A stretch of DNA of 50,551 nt, taken from positions 1 to 50,551 of the forward strand of contig CALJVK010000006.1 in assembly GCA_937773465.1 (NCBI GenBank), in the 5' to 3' direction. The notes beneath the pieces are model-generated. The model saw only the letters and a program-made list of their open reading frames with translations, had not been told where the DNA came from and made no database searches. A program made the position numbers and the translations under genes. Origin of the DNA: an uncultured Flavobacteriaceae bacterium. Its GTDB lineage: Bacteria > Bacteroidota > Bacteroidia > Flavobacteriales > Flavobacteriaceae. Within the stretch, counting starts at the first letter, position 1. Each line of letters begins with the position of its first letter. Positions 17,309-27,169 of the stretch are shown here, in pieces.

Positions 17309-19744
17309 ATGAAAAAAATTTTATTATTTTTTGTCTTTATATCAACTAGCTTATTATACTCACAAAATAGCGAAGTTACAGTTACAGGAACAGTTACTGA
17401 TTCAGAAACAAATACTCCATTAGAATATGCAACTATAAGTGTATTTAATGTGAATTCAGAGGAGGCAATAGACGGGGTAATTACCGACAGTAATGGTGAA
17501 TTCAGTATTGAACTTACCAAGGGTAATTATGATTTTAAAGTAGAATTTATATCATTTAAAATAAAGTATTACAGAAATACAACTGTTAATAATCCGCTGA
17601 GTTTGGGAACAATCGAGCTTTCAATTGATGAAAACATATTAGACGAAATTGAAGTTATTGGGGAAAAAACTGAAATTGAAATAAAATTAGACAAAACAGT
17701 TTATAATATTGGAAAAGACTTGACTTTAAAAGGAAGTAGCGTTAGTGATGTTTTAGATAACTTACCTTCAATTGAAGTTGATATTGAGGGTAACGTATCC
17801 TTAAGAGGCAATGAAAGTGTAAGGATTTTAATAAATGGCAAACCATCAGGACTTGTTGGAATAAGCAGTAATGAAGCACTAAAACAATTTCCCTCTGAAA
17901 GTGTTGAAAAAGTTGAAGTAATCACCTCTCCATCTGCTAGATACAATGCTGAAGGAACTGCAGGGATTATTAATATTATATTAAGAAGGAGTAAATTAAC
18001 TGGATTCAACGGATCTTTATCACTTAATAGTGGATATCCAGAACGATATGGAGTTTCAGCTAATTTAAATTACAGAACAAAAAAACTTAATTTTTTCAAT
18101 AATATAGGTTATAATACAAGAACTAGTGAGGGAAGTTTTGTAAATGAAACAGAATACTATACAGATCAAGGAATTAACAATTTTTTAAATGAAAATGGGA
18201 TTAGAGATTCAGAAAGAAACTCAAATTATTTAAATACTGGAATTGAATATTTTATTACTGACAAAACTAGTGTAGTTGGCTCATACGTATTAAGAAAAAG
18301 TGATGGTTTTACAAATAACACTAATAGTGTTAATCAAAATTTTAATGCAATATCCAAATTTTCTGAAAGATTAGAGAAAGAATCAGAAATTGATGATACT
18401 AATGAATTCTCTATTAATTTAACACATGATTTTAACAAAGAAGGACATGTTTTAACCATGGACTATCAAAAAGAAAAATCTTCAGAAAATGAAAATGGAT
18501 TTATTTCAAATTCTCAATTAAAGCCAATATTAACTAAATACTTAAGTGAAAAGGTTAATACAGATGAAATTCAAGAAAGTGAACTATTTAAAATAGATTA
18601 TGTATTACCAATTAAAAAAGATGGGCAATTTGAACTTGGGTTTAGAAGAAGTAATCAGCATCAAGATATTGATTACTTAGCAAAAAATGAAGACTTAAAT
18701 GGTAATTTCATTAATGATCTAAATCTCAGTAACACTCTTCTCTATAACGAAAAAGTTAATGCTTTTTACACGCAGTATGGAAATAAAAAAAATAAATTTT
18801 CTTATCTGTTGGGTTTAAGATATGAAGAATCTAAAACTACTGTAAAACAGTTAGCAAACAATACTAATAATGTCAAAAATTATAATGATTTCTTTCCTAC
18901 CTTAAATTTATCTTATCAAATTAAGGAAAACGAAACTATAACTTTTGGATACAATAGAAGAATTAGAAGAGCTAGATCATATTTTATTAATCCATTCCCA
19001 TCCAAATCGAGTGCAACCAATATTTTTCAAGGTAATCCAAATATAGATCCTACCTATTCTAACGGAATAGATTTAGGATATTTGAAGAGATATGAAAAAC
19101 TAACTTTGAATGGATCTGTTTTTTACAGAAAAGAAACCGGAGTATTTACTTTTATTAGTGAAAATACTGGAGATTTTGTTCTTGTAAATGAAATATTAGT
19201 TCCTGTTCTAAGAAGAACTCCAATTAACTTAGCAAGCAATAAACAAATTGGACTAGAGCTAAATGCAAATTTCAATCAATCTAAAAACTGGAGATTAAAT
19301 GGGAGTTTAAACTTTTATGAATCAGAAACTTTAGGTGAATACATGGGGATTGTATATGACTCTAAAAATTTAACATGGTCAGGGAGACTAAGTAATAATT
19401 TAAAGTTATTTTCTAGTGTAGACTGGCAAACTAGCTTAAGGTACAGAGCTCCTCAAAAGACAGCAGTTTCTGAAAGAAAAGCTTCTATTTACAGTAATAC
19501 TGCATTTAGTAAAGATCTATTAAAAGATAAAATAACATTATCATTCAAGGTTAATGATATATTTGAAACTGGAAAATGGAGAATAGAGTCATTTAATGAA
19601 AACTACAGAAGTTATAGTGAAAGTAATTGGAGGGGAGGAAGAACATTAGAGTTAAACTTAATTTATCGTTTTAATCAAAAGAAAAAAGAAAGTAGAAATT
19701 CAGGTGACTATAACGATTATAGTGAAGGCGGCTTTGGAACTTAA
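17309..19744 (+). CDS. TonB-dependent-receptor-like outer-membrane beta-barrel protein
   Basis: An 811-residue outer-membrane protein. A signal peptide (MKKILLFFVFISTSLLYSQ) is followed by a carboxypeptidase-regulatory-like beta-sandwich at about 22-110 (VTGTVTDSETNTPLEYATIS, then GEFSIEL). A plug domain spans about 115-230 (LDNLPSIEVDIEGNVSLRG, RILINGKPSG, VEVITSPSARYNAEGTAGII). The rest is a long barrel rich in aromatic and amphipathic strands. The C-terminus LNLIYRFNQKK is the last strand, with a charged glycine-ending tail. This subfamily (outer-membrane beta-barrel family) has no SusD partner, and none is nearby. The ligand is unknown. The frame is intact over 2.4 kb. Confidence 0.9.
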   Translation: MKKILLFFVFISTSLLYSQNSEVTVTGTVTDSETNTPLEYATISVFNVNSEEAIDGVITDSNGEFSIELTKGNYDFKVEFISFKIKYYRNTTVNNPLSLGTIELSIDENILDEIEVIGEKTEIEIKLDKTVYNIGKDLTLKGSSVSDVLDNLPSIEVDIEGNVSLRGNESVRILINGKPSGLVGISSNEALKQFPSESVEKVEVITSPSARYNAEGTAGIINIILRRSKLTGFNGSLSLNSGYPERYGVSANLNYRTKKLNFFNNIGYNTRTSEGSFVNETEYYTDQGINNFLNENGIRDSERNSNYLNTGIEYFITDKTSVVGSYVLRKSDGFTNNTNSVNQNFNAISKFSERLEKESEIDDTNEFSINLTHDFNKEGHVLTMDYQKEKSSENENGFISNSQLKPILTKYLSEKVNTDEIQESELFKIDYVLPIKKDGQFELGFRRSNQHQDIDYLAKNEDLNGNFINDLNLSNTLLYNEKVNAFYTQYGNKKNKFSYLLGLRYEESKTTVKQLANNTNNVKNYNDFFPTLNLSYQIKENETITFGYNRRIRRARSYFINPFPSKSSATNIFQGNPNIDPTYSNGIDLGYLKRYEKLTLNGSVFYRKETGVFTFISENTGDFVLVNEILVPVLRRTPINLASNKQIGLELNANFNQSKNWRLNGSLNFYESETLGEYMGIVYDSKNLTWSGRLSNNLKLFSSVDWQTSLRYRAPQKTAVSERKASIYSNTAFSKDLLKDKITLSFKVNDIFETGKWRIESFNENYRSYSESNWRGGRTLELNLIYRFNQKKKESRNSGDYNDYSEGGFGT

Positions 19745-19745
19745 T

Positions 19746-19928
19746 TTATTTTTTTACTTTATTTCTTAACTCATTTATCTTTTCTAACAAAGCCCCTCCT
19801 ACCCAGTAAGGAACAATAAATGTTAGTAAAAGAATTAACAACCAAAATCCCATTGTTAAAACTGAAAGAAAGAGTATAAAACCTAAATATTGATCAAATT
19901 CAAACATATTAATATATTGATTCAACAA
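19746..19928 (-). CDS. Small single-pass membrane protein
   Basis: A 60-residue protein, convergent with the receptor gene and one base from its stop. It has one strong hydrophobic helix (GFILFLSVLTMGFWLLILLL, then TFIVPYW), a GGALLEKINELRNKVKK basic amphipathic tail, and no signal cleavage site. The pattern of a Trp/Pro-containing helix followed by GGALLEKI recalls short conserved Flavobacteria membrane proteins. The start may be M1 or M8 (MFEFDQYLGF). No function is known. It could be questioned as chance coding, but its composition and the tight gap favour a real gene. Confidence 0.6.
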   Translation of the reverse strand: MLNQYINMFEFDQYLGFILFLSVLTMGFWLLILLLTFIVPYWVGGALLEKINELRNKVKK

Positions 19929-20001
19929 ATATAAATTAAAGTAATGATCTTGAAAAATAAATGTTGATAAATGATCAAAAAAATATATCCAGCAATTATA
20001 T

Positions 20002-20009
20002 TAAATTTG
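20002..20009 (+). promoter_or_regulatory. Probable -7 promoter element of fumC
   Basis: TAAATTTG matches the TAnnTTTG element and ends 16 bases before the fumC ATG at 20026. No TTG is found at the expected -33 distance, so this is a half-match only. Confidence 0.4.
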
Positions 20010-20025
20010 TATTATAATATTAATT

Positions 20026-21420
20026 ATGGAATTTAGAATCGAAAAAGATACTATCGGAGAAGTAAAAGTGCCTAAGCACGTATTATGGGGGCCACAAACT
20101 CAGAGATCAATAAATAATTTTAAAATAGGAAAACAAGGATCTATGCCTATTGAAATAATTCATGCTTTTGCTATTTTAAAGAAAGCTGCTGCTTTTACAA
20201 ATTTTGATTTAGGAGTTTTAAATAAAATAAAAAAAGAGTTAATTAGTAAAGTCTGTGATGAAATTATTAATGGAGATCATGATGATCAATTCCCTTTAGT
20301 AATTTGGCAAACTGGTTCTGGAACTCAAACCAACATGAACCTTAATGAGGTAATATCGAACAGAGCCCATCAAATTGAAGGAAAAATGATTGGTAAAGGA
20401 GAAAGAACACTGTCTCCAAATGATGATGTTAACATGTCTCAATCTTCGAATGATACGTTCCCTACAGCAATGCATATTGCTACTTATAATAAATTAATTA
20501 CCCATACTATCCCAAATCTTGAAATTTTCAAAACTACTTTATTAGAAAAATCTATAGAATTTAAAAGTGTTATCAAAATCGGAAGAACTCACTTAATGGA
20601 TGCAACTCCAATTACTTTAGGACAAGAATTTTCTGGATATCATTCTCAAATAGAACATGGTTTAAAATCTTTAAATCATTCGTTAAATCATTTGTCAGAG
20701 CTTGCTTTGGGTGCAACAGCAGTTGGAACCGGAATAAATTCACCAAACGGTTATGAAACTCTATCAGCTGAATATATTTCAAAATTTACTGGAATAAGTT
20801 TTATTTCTGCCAAGAATAAATTTGAATCAATTGCATCTCATGATGCTCTTGTTGAATCTCATGGAGCTTTAAAACTAATTGCTAATTCATTAAATAAAAT
20901 TGCCAACGATATTAGAATGATGGCTAGCGGACCTAGATCTGGAATTGGCGAAATTATCATACCAGCTAATGAACCTGGAAGTTCGATTATGCCTGGTAAA
21001 GTAAATCCAACTCAATGTGAAGCATTGTCTATGGTATGTGCTCAAGTAATTGGAAATGATGTTACAGTTACATTAGGCGGAATGCAAGGTCATTATGAAC
21101 TTAATGTATTTAAACCTGTAATTGTTTCTAATGTGATAGAATCATTAACACTAATTTCAGATAGTGTTAAAAGCTTTAACGATAACTGCTTAAAAGGAAT
21201 AAAGGCTAATTCTAAAAGAATTAAAGAATTATTAAATAATTCTCTAATGCTTGTCACAGCATTAAATAGCAAAATTGGATATTACAAATCTGCTGAAATT
21301 GCAAATATTGCTCATGAAAATGGATTAAGTTTAAAAGAAGCTGCGTTAAAAACAGGTTATGTTTCTGAAAAAGAATTCGATGCTTGGGTAAAGCCTGAAG
21401 ATATGATTGGCAGAAATTAA
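20026..21420 (+). CDS. fumC: Fumarate hydratase class II
   Basis: A 464-residue aspartase/fumarase-family enzyme that interconverts fumarate and malate in the TCA cycle. It carries [16 protein letters not shown] near the N-terminus, the substrate loops [19 protein letters not shown] and [35 protein letters not shown], and the signature [19 protein letters not shown] with its catalytic serine loop. The alternative aspartase lacks TNMN in this form. The length and all motifs are normal. It is followed four bases later by a GNAT gene. Confidence 0.96.
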   Translation: MEFRIEKDTIGEVKVPKHVLWGPQTQRSINNFKIGKQGSMPIEIIHAFAILKKAAAFTNFDLGVLNKIKKELISKVCDEIINGDHDDQFPLVIWQTGSGTQTNMNLNEVISNRAHQIEGKMIGKGERTLSPNDDVNMSQSSNDTFPTAMHIATYNKLITHTIPNLEIFKTTLLEKSIEFKSVIKIGRTHLMDATPITLGQEFSGYHSQIEHGLKSLNHSLNHLSELALGATAVGTGINSPNGYETLSAEYISKFTGISFISAKNKFESIASHDALVESHGALKLIANSLNKIANDIRMMASGPRSGIGEIIIPANEPGSSIMPGKVNPTQCEALSMVCAQVIGNDVTVTLGGMQGHYELNVFKPVIVSNVIESLTLISDSVKSFNDNCLKGIKANSKRIKELLNNSLMLVTALNSKIGYYKSAEIANIAHENGLSLKEAALKTGYVSEKEFDAWVKPEDMIGRN

Positions 21421-21423
21421 TCT

Positions 21424-21876
21424 ATGGAAATCTGCGCTTACACTACTACCTTTCGTTCATCTTTTAAAACACTAAACGAAGAATGGCTGAAAAAGTATTT
21501 TACTATAGAACCTTACGACGCTTTATTACTAGAAAACTGTGAGTCAGAAATTATTAATAAAGGTGGACACATTTTCTTTGGTATTGATAATAATGAAGTA
21601 ATAGCTACATATGCGTTCTTACCAACTACTAACAAATGTGTTGAACTAGGAAAAATGGCGGTGACAGAAACTCATCAAGGAAAGGGTTATGGTCAACAAT
21701 TACTCAAACATGTGTTTGAAACAGCACGAATATTAGGATATACAGAAATAGTACTTTATTCGAACAGAATTCTACAAAACTCTATTCACCTATATAAAAA
21801 ATATGGTTTTAAGGAAGTGTCAAACATTGACAGCCCTTACAAACGAGGGGATATTAAAATGCTTATTAAACTCTAG
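21424..21876 (+). CDS. GNAT-family N-acetyltransferase
   Basis: A 150-residue acyltransferase. The acetyl-CoA pyrophosphate-binding loop lies in KMAVTETHQGKGYGQQLLKHVF (about residues 77-98), and ILYSNRILQNSIHLYKKYGFKEV-type text near the C-terminus (N..SIHLYKKYGF) is the usual motif B. The substrate is not predictable. It follows fumC by four bases, suggesting cotranscription, and is convergent with the 59-residue membrane protein gene. Intact. Confidence 0.88.
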   Translation: MEICAYTTTFRSSFKTLNEEWLKKYFTIEPYDALLLENCESEIINKGGHIFFGIDNNEVIATYAFLPTTNKCVELGKMAVTETHQGKGYGQQLLKHVFETARILGYTEIVLYSNRILQNSIHLYKKYGFKEVSNIDSPYKRGDIKMLIKL

Positions 21877-21915
21877 AGTTTTGTTCTTTGGTGTAATTAA
21901 ATGAGTAAGTATAAA

Positions 21916-22095
21916 TTAAACTCTGCCTTTAAGCGCATTAAATGCCCAGCCAACCGAAATGAAACCAATTCCAGCAACACTAAAGCCAATTGCCATATCA
22001 GTATATTTTAGAACACCTAAAAGAATTAAAGCGATTCCTAAGACTGTTAAAATAAAAGAAGCTATTCCAAATATTCCGTTTTTATTTAAAGCCAT
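21916..22095 (-). CDS. Small two-helix membrane protein
   Basis: A 59-residue reading frame starting at the ATG at 22095 (MALNKNGIFGIASFILTVLG) and ending with TAA at 21916. Two hydrophobic helices (about 8-28 and 34-50) flank a short LKYTDM turn, and the tail is WAFNALKGRV. I recall a short Bacteroidota membrane-protein family with the same layout and the NALKGRV ending (named after a Gramella locus, CAL67264), so this is likely a real conserved gene of unknown role. It lies 74 bases downstream of the CPBP protease gene on the same strand. Confidence 0.75.
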   Translation of the reverse strand: MALNKNGIFGIASFILTVLGIALILLGVLKYTDMAIGFSVAGIGFISVGWAFNALKGRV

Positions 22096-22169
22096 AATAA
22101 TATTAAATTATTGTTAATTACAATATCTGAATAAATTGATAAAGTAAGTGTTAAAAAATAGCTAAAAGT

Positions 22170-23081
22170 TTAGCTTATTTTTCCTGTTAATTTTTCTTTC
22201 CAGTTAGTCCATTGATATTTCTTTGAAAAATAGAATAACAAAAGTGGATAAAATAACAAAGAATAAAACATTTGATTTACAATATCAGGTTCTCCTATAT
22301 ATTTAAAAACTGAACTAGTTTGAAATACCGTCCAGTCTGCTGTAACAAGTAATGCTATTAAAAGGTTATTTCCTGCATGAAACCCCAATGCAAGTTCCAT
22401 TCCATCATCCATTAAAGTAATAATACCTAAAAATAATCCAGTTATTACGTAATGTATTATTATTATATTACCCATTTTTTCTATCTCAGGATTAGATAAA
22501 TGTAACAATCCAAAACCTAATGAAGTTACAAATAAAGGAAACCACTTATTTTTAAAAAACACTCCAAGACCTTGCATTAAATATCCTCTGAATACGTATT
22601 CCTCTAAACTGGTTTGAACAGGAATAAATATAATAGCTATTAATGCTAAAATTAAAAAATCATTTAAATTAAACTGAAAAATATATTCCTCCGGACTTGA
22701 GTAAATAGAAAATAAAACATTAAAAACTATAAGCAAAGAAATACTTATGAAGGCTGTAAAAACTCTATTAAAATCTATTAAATTTCTGGCTGTTGTAACA
22801 GATTTAAGGGATTGATTATGAAGAAATTTTATAACAATTAAAAAACCGGCAAAACCAATAAAAAATGATAATAAAAGATAGAAAAAAGTAAGATTACTGT
22901 TTTCTAAAACTGTCATCATATTTGATGGATTAATCTTCGCAGCTGCCTCAAAACCTACCTTTTGGAAAATTGCAACAATAAAAGGAATTGCTCCTAACTG
23001 AGTAAATATGAAAATTATAAAAAGGCCTAAGGCATATCTCCAAAGATTGTTTTTTACTTTTAATGCGTTTTCTATAAACAT
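22170..23081 (-). CDS. CPBP-family intramembrane glutamic protease
   Basis: A 303-residue polytopic membrane protein with about eight hydrophobic segments. The CPBP/Abi motifs are intact: EEYVFRGYLMQG (motif 1, EExxxR), LGFGLLHLSNPE (motif 2, with the catalytic His) and LGFHAGNNLL (motif 3, HxxxN). These proteases include CAAX prenyl proteases and bacteriocin-immunity proteins; in Bacteroidota the substrate is usually unknown. The start lies three bases after the stop of the hotdog thioesterase gene, so the two are cotranscribed. Confidence 0.9.
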   Translation of the reverse strand: MFIENALKVKNNLWRYALGLFIIFIFTQLGAIPFIVAIFQKVGFEAAAKINPSNMMTVLENSNLTFFYLLLSFFIGFAGFLIVIKFLHNQSLKSVTTARNLIDFNRVFTAFISISLLIVFNVLFSIYSSPEEYIFQFNLNDFLILALIAIIFIPVQTSLEEYVFRGYLMQGLGVFFKNKWFPLFVTSLGFGLLHLSNPEIEKMGNIIIIHYVITGLFLGIITLMDDGMELALGFHAGNNLLIALLVTADWTVFQTSSVFKYIGEPDIVNQMFYSLLFYPLLLFYFSKKYQWTNWKEKLTGKIS

Positions 23082-23084
23082 AAT

Positions 23085-23504
23085 TTATTTTTTTCTTTTT
23101 AATATCATCGTGGAAAGTTTACAATGAGAAATCAAATTATCATTGTCATCTGTAATTTTAATTTCCCACAACTGAGTAGTTCTACCCTTATGAATTGGAG
23201 TTGCTTTCGCATAAACAAAACCATCCCTAACACTTTTTAAATGATTTGCTGAGATAATAATCCCTCGTACCATTTGTGTATTATGGTCAACAGACATGTA
23301 CGAGGCTGCACTTCCCACCGACTCTGCTAATGCAACAGTAGCTCCACCATGCAATACTCCATCTGGTTGATAAACTCTTGAATTTACTGGCATTTTTGCA
23401 ATTAAAAAATCATCTCCGACATCAATAAAATCCATTTTAAGGGTTTCCATCAAAGAATTTTTATTTGCAGAATTAATTCTTTTTAAAATATCTTCTTTAT
23501 TCAT
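23085..23504 (-). CDS. Hotdog-fold PaaI-type thioesterase
   Basis: A 139-residue hotdog thioesterase. The core LHGGATVALAESVGSAASYM, with the catalytic Glu, and the later YAKATPIHKGRTTQLWEIKI block are characteristic of the PaaI/YdiI group. Members of this group hydrolyse aryl- or acyl-CoA, including the DHNA-CoA of menaquinone synthesis. No men genes are visible in the window, so I do not assign MenI. It is expressed after the dnaK terminator, with the CPBP protease downstream. Confidence 0.87.
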   Translation of the reverse strand: MNKEDILKRINSANKNSLMETLKMDFIDVGDDFLIAKMPVNSRVYQPDGVLHGGATVALAESVGSAASYMSVDHNTQMVRGIIISANHLKSVRDGFVYAKATPIHKGRTTQLWEIKITDDNDNLISHCKLSTMILKRKK

Positions 23505-23518
23505 AGGATGTAAATATA

Positions 23519-23554
23519 AAAAAAAGCGTATTAGAAACTAATACGCTTTTTTTT
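23519..23554. terminator. Strong hairpin terminator after dnaK
   Basis: AGCGTATTAG and CTAATACGCT form a 10-base-pair perfect stem around a three-base loop (23525-23547). It is flanked by an A run on the left and a T run on the right. In the dnaK direction (minus) the hairpin is followed by the U run, so it ends the dnaK transcript and separates it from the thioesterase gene. Confidence 0.9.
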
Positions 23555-23570
23555 AATTAAATACTTAAAA

Positions 23571-25484
23571 CTATTTAACTTCTTCGAAATCAACATCTTG
23601 TACATCATCTGAATCATCTTTAGGTTTTTCAGTTGATTCTGCTTGTTGTGTATTACCAGCTCCACTTGCTTGCTGAGCCTCAGCTTGAGCCTTATAAAGT
23701 TCTTCAGAAGCATTTTTCCAAGCTTCATTTATACCTTCAAGAGCAGTTTTAATTGATTCAATATCTTTAGATTCATGTGCTTTCTTAAGAACATCAAGTG
23801 CATCTTCAATAGTTTTTTTCTTATCATCTGGAATCTTGTCTCCAAACTCCTTTAATTGACTATCCGTTTGAAAAATCATAGCATCAGCACTATTTAATGT
23901 GTCAACTTCTTCTTTTGCCTTTTTATCCGTTTCAGCATTAGCTTCAGCCTCTTTTTTCATTTTTTCAATTTCTTCTTCTGATAGTCCTGAGGAAGCTTCA
24001 ATTCTGATATCTTGAGTCTTCCCAGTAGCTTTATCAGAAGCTGTAACATGAATTAGACCATTAGCATCAATATCAAAAGTCACTTCAATTTGAGGAGTCC
24101 CTCTTGGGGCAGGAGGAATTCCATCTAAATGAAATCTTCCAATTGTATTATTGTCTTTTGCCATTGGTCTCTCACCTTGTAAAACATGTATTTCTACAGA
24201 TGGCTGATTATCAGCAGCAGTTGAAAAAACTTGAGATTTTTTAGATGGGATTGTAGTGTTTGCATCGATTAGTTTTGTCATAACACTACCCATTGTTTCA
24301 ATTCCAAGAGATAGAGGAGTTACATCTAGAAGTAAAACGTCTTTAACATCACCTGACAATACTCCACCTTGAATTGCAGCACCAATAGCTACAACCTCAT
24401 CAGGATTTACTCCTTTTGATGGCTTTTTACCAAAAAACTTTTCAACTTTCTCTTGAATTATAGGAATTCTAGTTGAACCTCCTACTAAAATAACTTCATC
24501 GATTTCATTTATACTTAAACCTGCATCATCAATTGCCTTTTTAACTGGCTCCATAGATCTTTTTACTAAATCACTTGTTAGTTGCTCAAATTTAGATCTA
24601 GTAAGAGATACAACAAGGTGTTTAGGTCCAGATGCAGTTGCGGTTATGTAAGGAAGGTTAATTTCTGTTTGTGTAGAAGAAGATAATTCTATTTTTGCTT
24701 TTTCTGCAGCTTCCTTTAATCTTTGAAGTGCCATTGGATCTTTTCTCAAATCAATATCCTCTTTCTTTTTAAAATCTTCAGCTAAAAAACTAATAATTTC
24801 TTCATCAAAATCATCACCACCAAGCCTTGTATCACCATTTGTTGAAAGAACCTCAAAAACACCATCTCCAAGCTCAAGAATTGAGATATCAAAAGTTCCT
24901 CCACCTAAATCATAAACAGCGATTTTTTGATCTTTTCCAGATTTATCTAAGCCATAAGCTAAGGCGGCGGCAGTAGGTTCGTTTATTATTCTTTGAACTT
25001 TTAATCCTGAAATCTCACCAGCTTCCTTAGTAGCTTGTCTTTGTGCATCGTTAAAATATGCAGGAACTGTAACAACAGCTTCAGTAACTGTGCTTCCAAG
25101 ATAATCTTCTGCTGTTTTCTTCATTTTTTGAAGTATCATAGCGGATAATTCTTGAGGTGTATAAAGTCTACCATCAATATCTACTCTTGCAGTATCGTTA
25201 TCACCTTTAACTACTTTGTAAGCAGATCTGTCAGCATCTTTTTTAGATTCACTAAACTTATTACCCATAAATCTTTTAACAGAAGCAATAGTTTTTGTAG
25301 GGTTAGTAACAGCTTGTCTTTTAGCAGGATCTCCTACTTTAATTTCGCCGCCTTCTACAAAAGCAATCACAGAAGGTGTAGTTCTTTTACCCTCAGCATT
25401 AGGAATTACTACAGGTTCATTACCCTCCATTACTGAAACACAAGAATTTGTTGTTCCTAAATCAATACCAATTATTTTACTCAT
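23571..25484 (-). CDS. dnaK: Chaperone protein DnaK (Hsp70)
   Basis: A 637-residue intact Hsp70. The ATPase domain starts [19 protein letters not shown] and contains [43 protein letters not shown] and [11 protein letters not shown]. The substrate-binding domain has [13 protein letters not shown] and [10 protein letters not shown]. The C-terminal lid ends in an acidic [11 protein letters not shown] tail, a DnaK hallmark. It folds and protects proteins together with DnaJ/GrpE, which are not in this window. It is divergent from panB across 114 bases that hold a near-perfect palindrome. It is monocistronic, with its own terminator. Confidence 0.98.
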   Translation of the reverse strand: MSKIIGIDLGTTNSCVSVMEGNEPVVIPNAEGKRTTPSVIAFVEGGEIKVGDPAKRQAVTNPTKTIASVKRFMGNKFSESKKDADRSAYKVVKGDNDTARVDIDGRLYTPQELSAMILQKMKKTAEDYLGSTVTEAVVTVPAYFNDAQRQATKEAGEISGLKVQRIINEPTAAALAYGLDKSGKDQKIAVYDLGGGTFDISILELGDGVFEVLSTNGDTRLGGDDFDEEIISFLAEDFKKKEDIDLRKDPMALQRLKEAAEKAKIELSSSTQTEINLPYITATASGPKHLVVSLTRSKFEQLTSDLVKRSMEPVKKAIDDAGLSINEIDEVILVGGSTRIPIIQEKVEKFFGKKPSKGVNPDEVVAIGAAIQGGVLSGDVKDVLLLDVTPLSLGIETMGSVMTKLIDANTTIPSKKSQVFSTAADNQPSVEIHVLQGERPMAKDNNTIGRFHLDGIPPAPRGTPQIEVTFDIDANGLIHVTASDKATGKTQDIRIEASSGLSEEEIEKMKKEAEANAETDKKAKEEVDTLNSADAMIFQTDSQLKEFGDKIPDDKKKTIEDALDVLKKAHESKDIESIKTALEGINEAWKNASEELYKAQAEAQQASGAGNTQQAESTEKPKDDSDDVQDVDFEEVK

Positions 25485-25540
25485 TATAAATTTTTTTAAT
25501 TATCAATTATATTTCAATCATTATGCCATATTAATATACA

Positions 25541-25553
25541 TGACACTGTGTCA
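25541..25553. promoter_or_regulatory. Palindrome in the dnaK/panB intergenic region
   Basis: TGACACTGTGTCA is a perfect 13-base inverted repeat centred on T25547, lying 57-69 bases upstream of the dnaK start and just before the panB -33 element. A closely related sequence (TGACACATTGACC in lon orientation) occurs upstream of lon at 38262-38274. Operator function is inferred from symmetry and position only. Confidence 0.45.
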
Positions 25554-25554
25554 G

Positions 25555-25583
25555 TTGTTATTTTTAAAATAAATTTACATTTG
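25555..25583 (+). promoter_or_regulatory. Promoter of panB
   Basis: TTG (25555-25557), an 18-base spacer and TACATTTG (25576-25583) match the Bacteroidota consensus at every defined position. The -7 element ends 15 bases before the panB ATG, predicting a leader of about ten bases. Confidence 0.75.
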
Positions 25584-25598
25584 TAAAAAAATTATATC

Positions 25599-26411
25599 AT
25601 GTCTAAAAAAGAATATAAAAGGGTAACGACTCACTCGCTTAGAGAAATGAAAACTAGAAATGAAAAAATTTCCATGCTAACTGGATATGATTATTCAATG
25701 GCAAAAATTATTGATAACTCTGGAATTGATATAATTTTAGTTGGTGATTCTGCTTCAAATGTTATGGCTGGACACGAAACTACATTACCAATAACTTTAG
25801 ATCAAATAATTTATCATGCATCATCAGTTGTAAGAGGAGTAAAAAGAGCATTAGTTGTTGTTGATTTACCTTTTGGAAGTTACCAATCAAATTCAGGTGA
25901 AGCATTGAGATCAGCTATAAGAATAATGAAAGAATCCGGAGCTCATGCTGTAAAAATGGAAGGTGGTGTTGAGATTAAAGAATCAATAGTGAGAATTTTA
26001 AATGCTGGTATTCCAGTAATGGGACATCTTGGATTGACCCCTCAATCTATTTATAAATTTGGTACTTATTCTGTAAGGGCAAAAGAAGAAGAAGAAGCAA
26101 AAAGATTAATTGAAGATTCAAAACTGTTGGACGAATTGGGTTGTTTTGGAATTGTATTGGAAAAAATACCTGCAAAAATTTCAAAAATAGTTACTTCATC
26201 AGTTTCATGTCCAGTGATTGGAATAGGAGCTGGATCTAATGTAGATGGTCAAGTATTAGTTACTCATGATTTAGTAGGGTTAACAACAGAATTTAATCCT
26301 AGATTTCTAAGAAGATATGTTGATTTGAATGAAATAATGACAGGAGCAATTAAAAATTATATTAAAGATGTTAAAAATTTAGATTTTCCAAGCCAAGATG
26401 AGCAATATTAA
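25599..26411 (+). CDS. panB: 3-methyl-2-oxobutanoate hydroxymethyltransferase
   Basis: A 270-residue enzyme that makes ketopantoate from 2-oxoisovalerate and methylene-tetrahydrofolate, a step to coenzyme A. Landmarks are [67 protein letters not shown] and [19 protein letters not shown], with metal ligands and the catalytic region intact. No panC is nearby. The CoA pathway is also represented by coaE and coaBC later in the window. The last 14 bases overlap the RluA-like gene. Confidence 0.96.
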   Translation: MSKKEYKRVTTHSLREMKTRNEKISMLTGYDYSMAKIIDNSGIDIILVGDSASNVMAGHETTLPITLDQIIYHASSVVRGVKRALVVVDLPFGSYQSNSGEALRSAIRIMKESGAHAVKMEGGVEIKESIVRILNAGIPVMGHLGLTPQSIYKFGTYSVRAKEEEEAKRLIEDSKLLDELGCFGIVLEKIPAKISKIVTSSVSCPVIGIGAGSNVDGQVLVTHDLVGLTTEFNPRFLRRYVDLNEIMTGAIKNYIKDVKNLDFPSQDEQY

Positions 26412-27090
26412 TTTGTTTGAAAAAAATATTTTATTTGAAGACAATCATTTAATTATTATAAATAAAAAACCCGGTGAATTAACTCAAGGTGATAAAACTA
26501 ATGATAAAACTTTAGGAGATAAAGTTAAAGATTATATTAAAAAAAAACATAATAAACCCGGCAATGTTTACCTTGGAATTGCACATAGATTAGACAGACC
26601 TACTAGTGGAATTATTATTTTTACAAAAACATCTAAATCACTTACTAGATTAAACAAGATGTTTAAAGAAAATAACATCAAAAAGACATATTGGGCTGTA
26701 GTTAATAAAATTGACGAGGCAAAAGAAATAAAACTAGAAGATTTTCTTTTAAAAAATAACAGACAAAACAAATCTTATGTGAAAGATGAAAAAAATAAAA
26801 ATGCAAAAAAATCAGTTTTATATTATAAGCAAATTCATACTTTAAACAATTATTCTTTACTTGAAATTAAATTAGAAACAGGTAGACATCACCAAATAAG
26901 AACTCAACTTTCTAATAAAGGGATGGCTATAAAAGGTGACTTAAAATATGGCTTTCCTAGATCAAATAAAGACGGCAGTATTCACCTTCACTCAAGAAAA
27001 ATTGAATTACTACATCCTGTTACTAAAAAGATAATTAAAATAACTGCAAATCCACCCAAAAACATCATTTGGGATTTATGTATTAATTAG
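26398..27090 (+). CDS. RluA-family 23S/tRNA pseudouridine synthase
   Basis: A 230-residue single-domain pseudouridine synthase without an S4 domain. The catalytic-aspartate motif is [19 protein letters not shown], preceded by the [20 protein letters not shown] strand block. The C-terminal [19 protein letters not shown] is the second conserved block. The RNA target cannot be told from the sequence. It overlaps panB by 14 bases and ends 79 bases before leuA. Intact. Confidence 0.93.
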   Translation: MSNINLFEKNILFEDNHLIIINKKPGELTQGDKTNDKTLGDKVKDYIKKKHNKPGNVYLGIAHRLDRPTSGIIIFTKTSKSLTRLNKMFKENNIKKTYWAVVNKIDEAKEIKLEDFLLKNNRQNKSYVKDEKNKNAKKSVLYYKQIHTLNNYSLLEIKLETGRHHQIRTQLSNKGMAIKGDLKYGFPRSNKDGSIHLHSRKIELLHPVTKKIIKITANPPKNIIWDLCIN

Positions 27091-27169
27091 TAACAATATT
27101 ACTAAAGTTATTTACTCAATTTTATTACTTTTACATCAATACACAGTCGAGAAAAACATTAATAAATAA

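Noticed and set aside
21855..21880. Palindrome AAACTCTAGAGTTT at the end of the GNAT gene as a terminator
   Set aside because: The stem has essentially no loop and the following tract is short and mixed, so it would not form a convincing intrinsic terminator.
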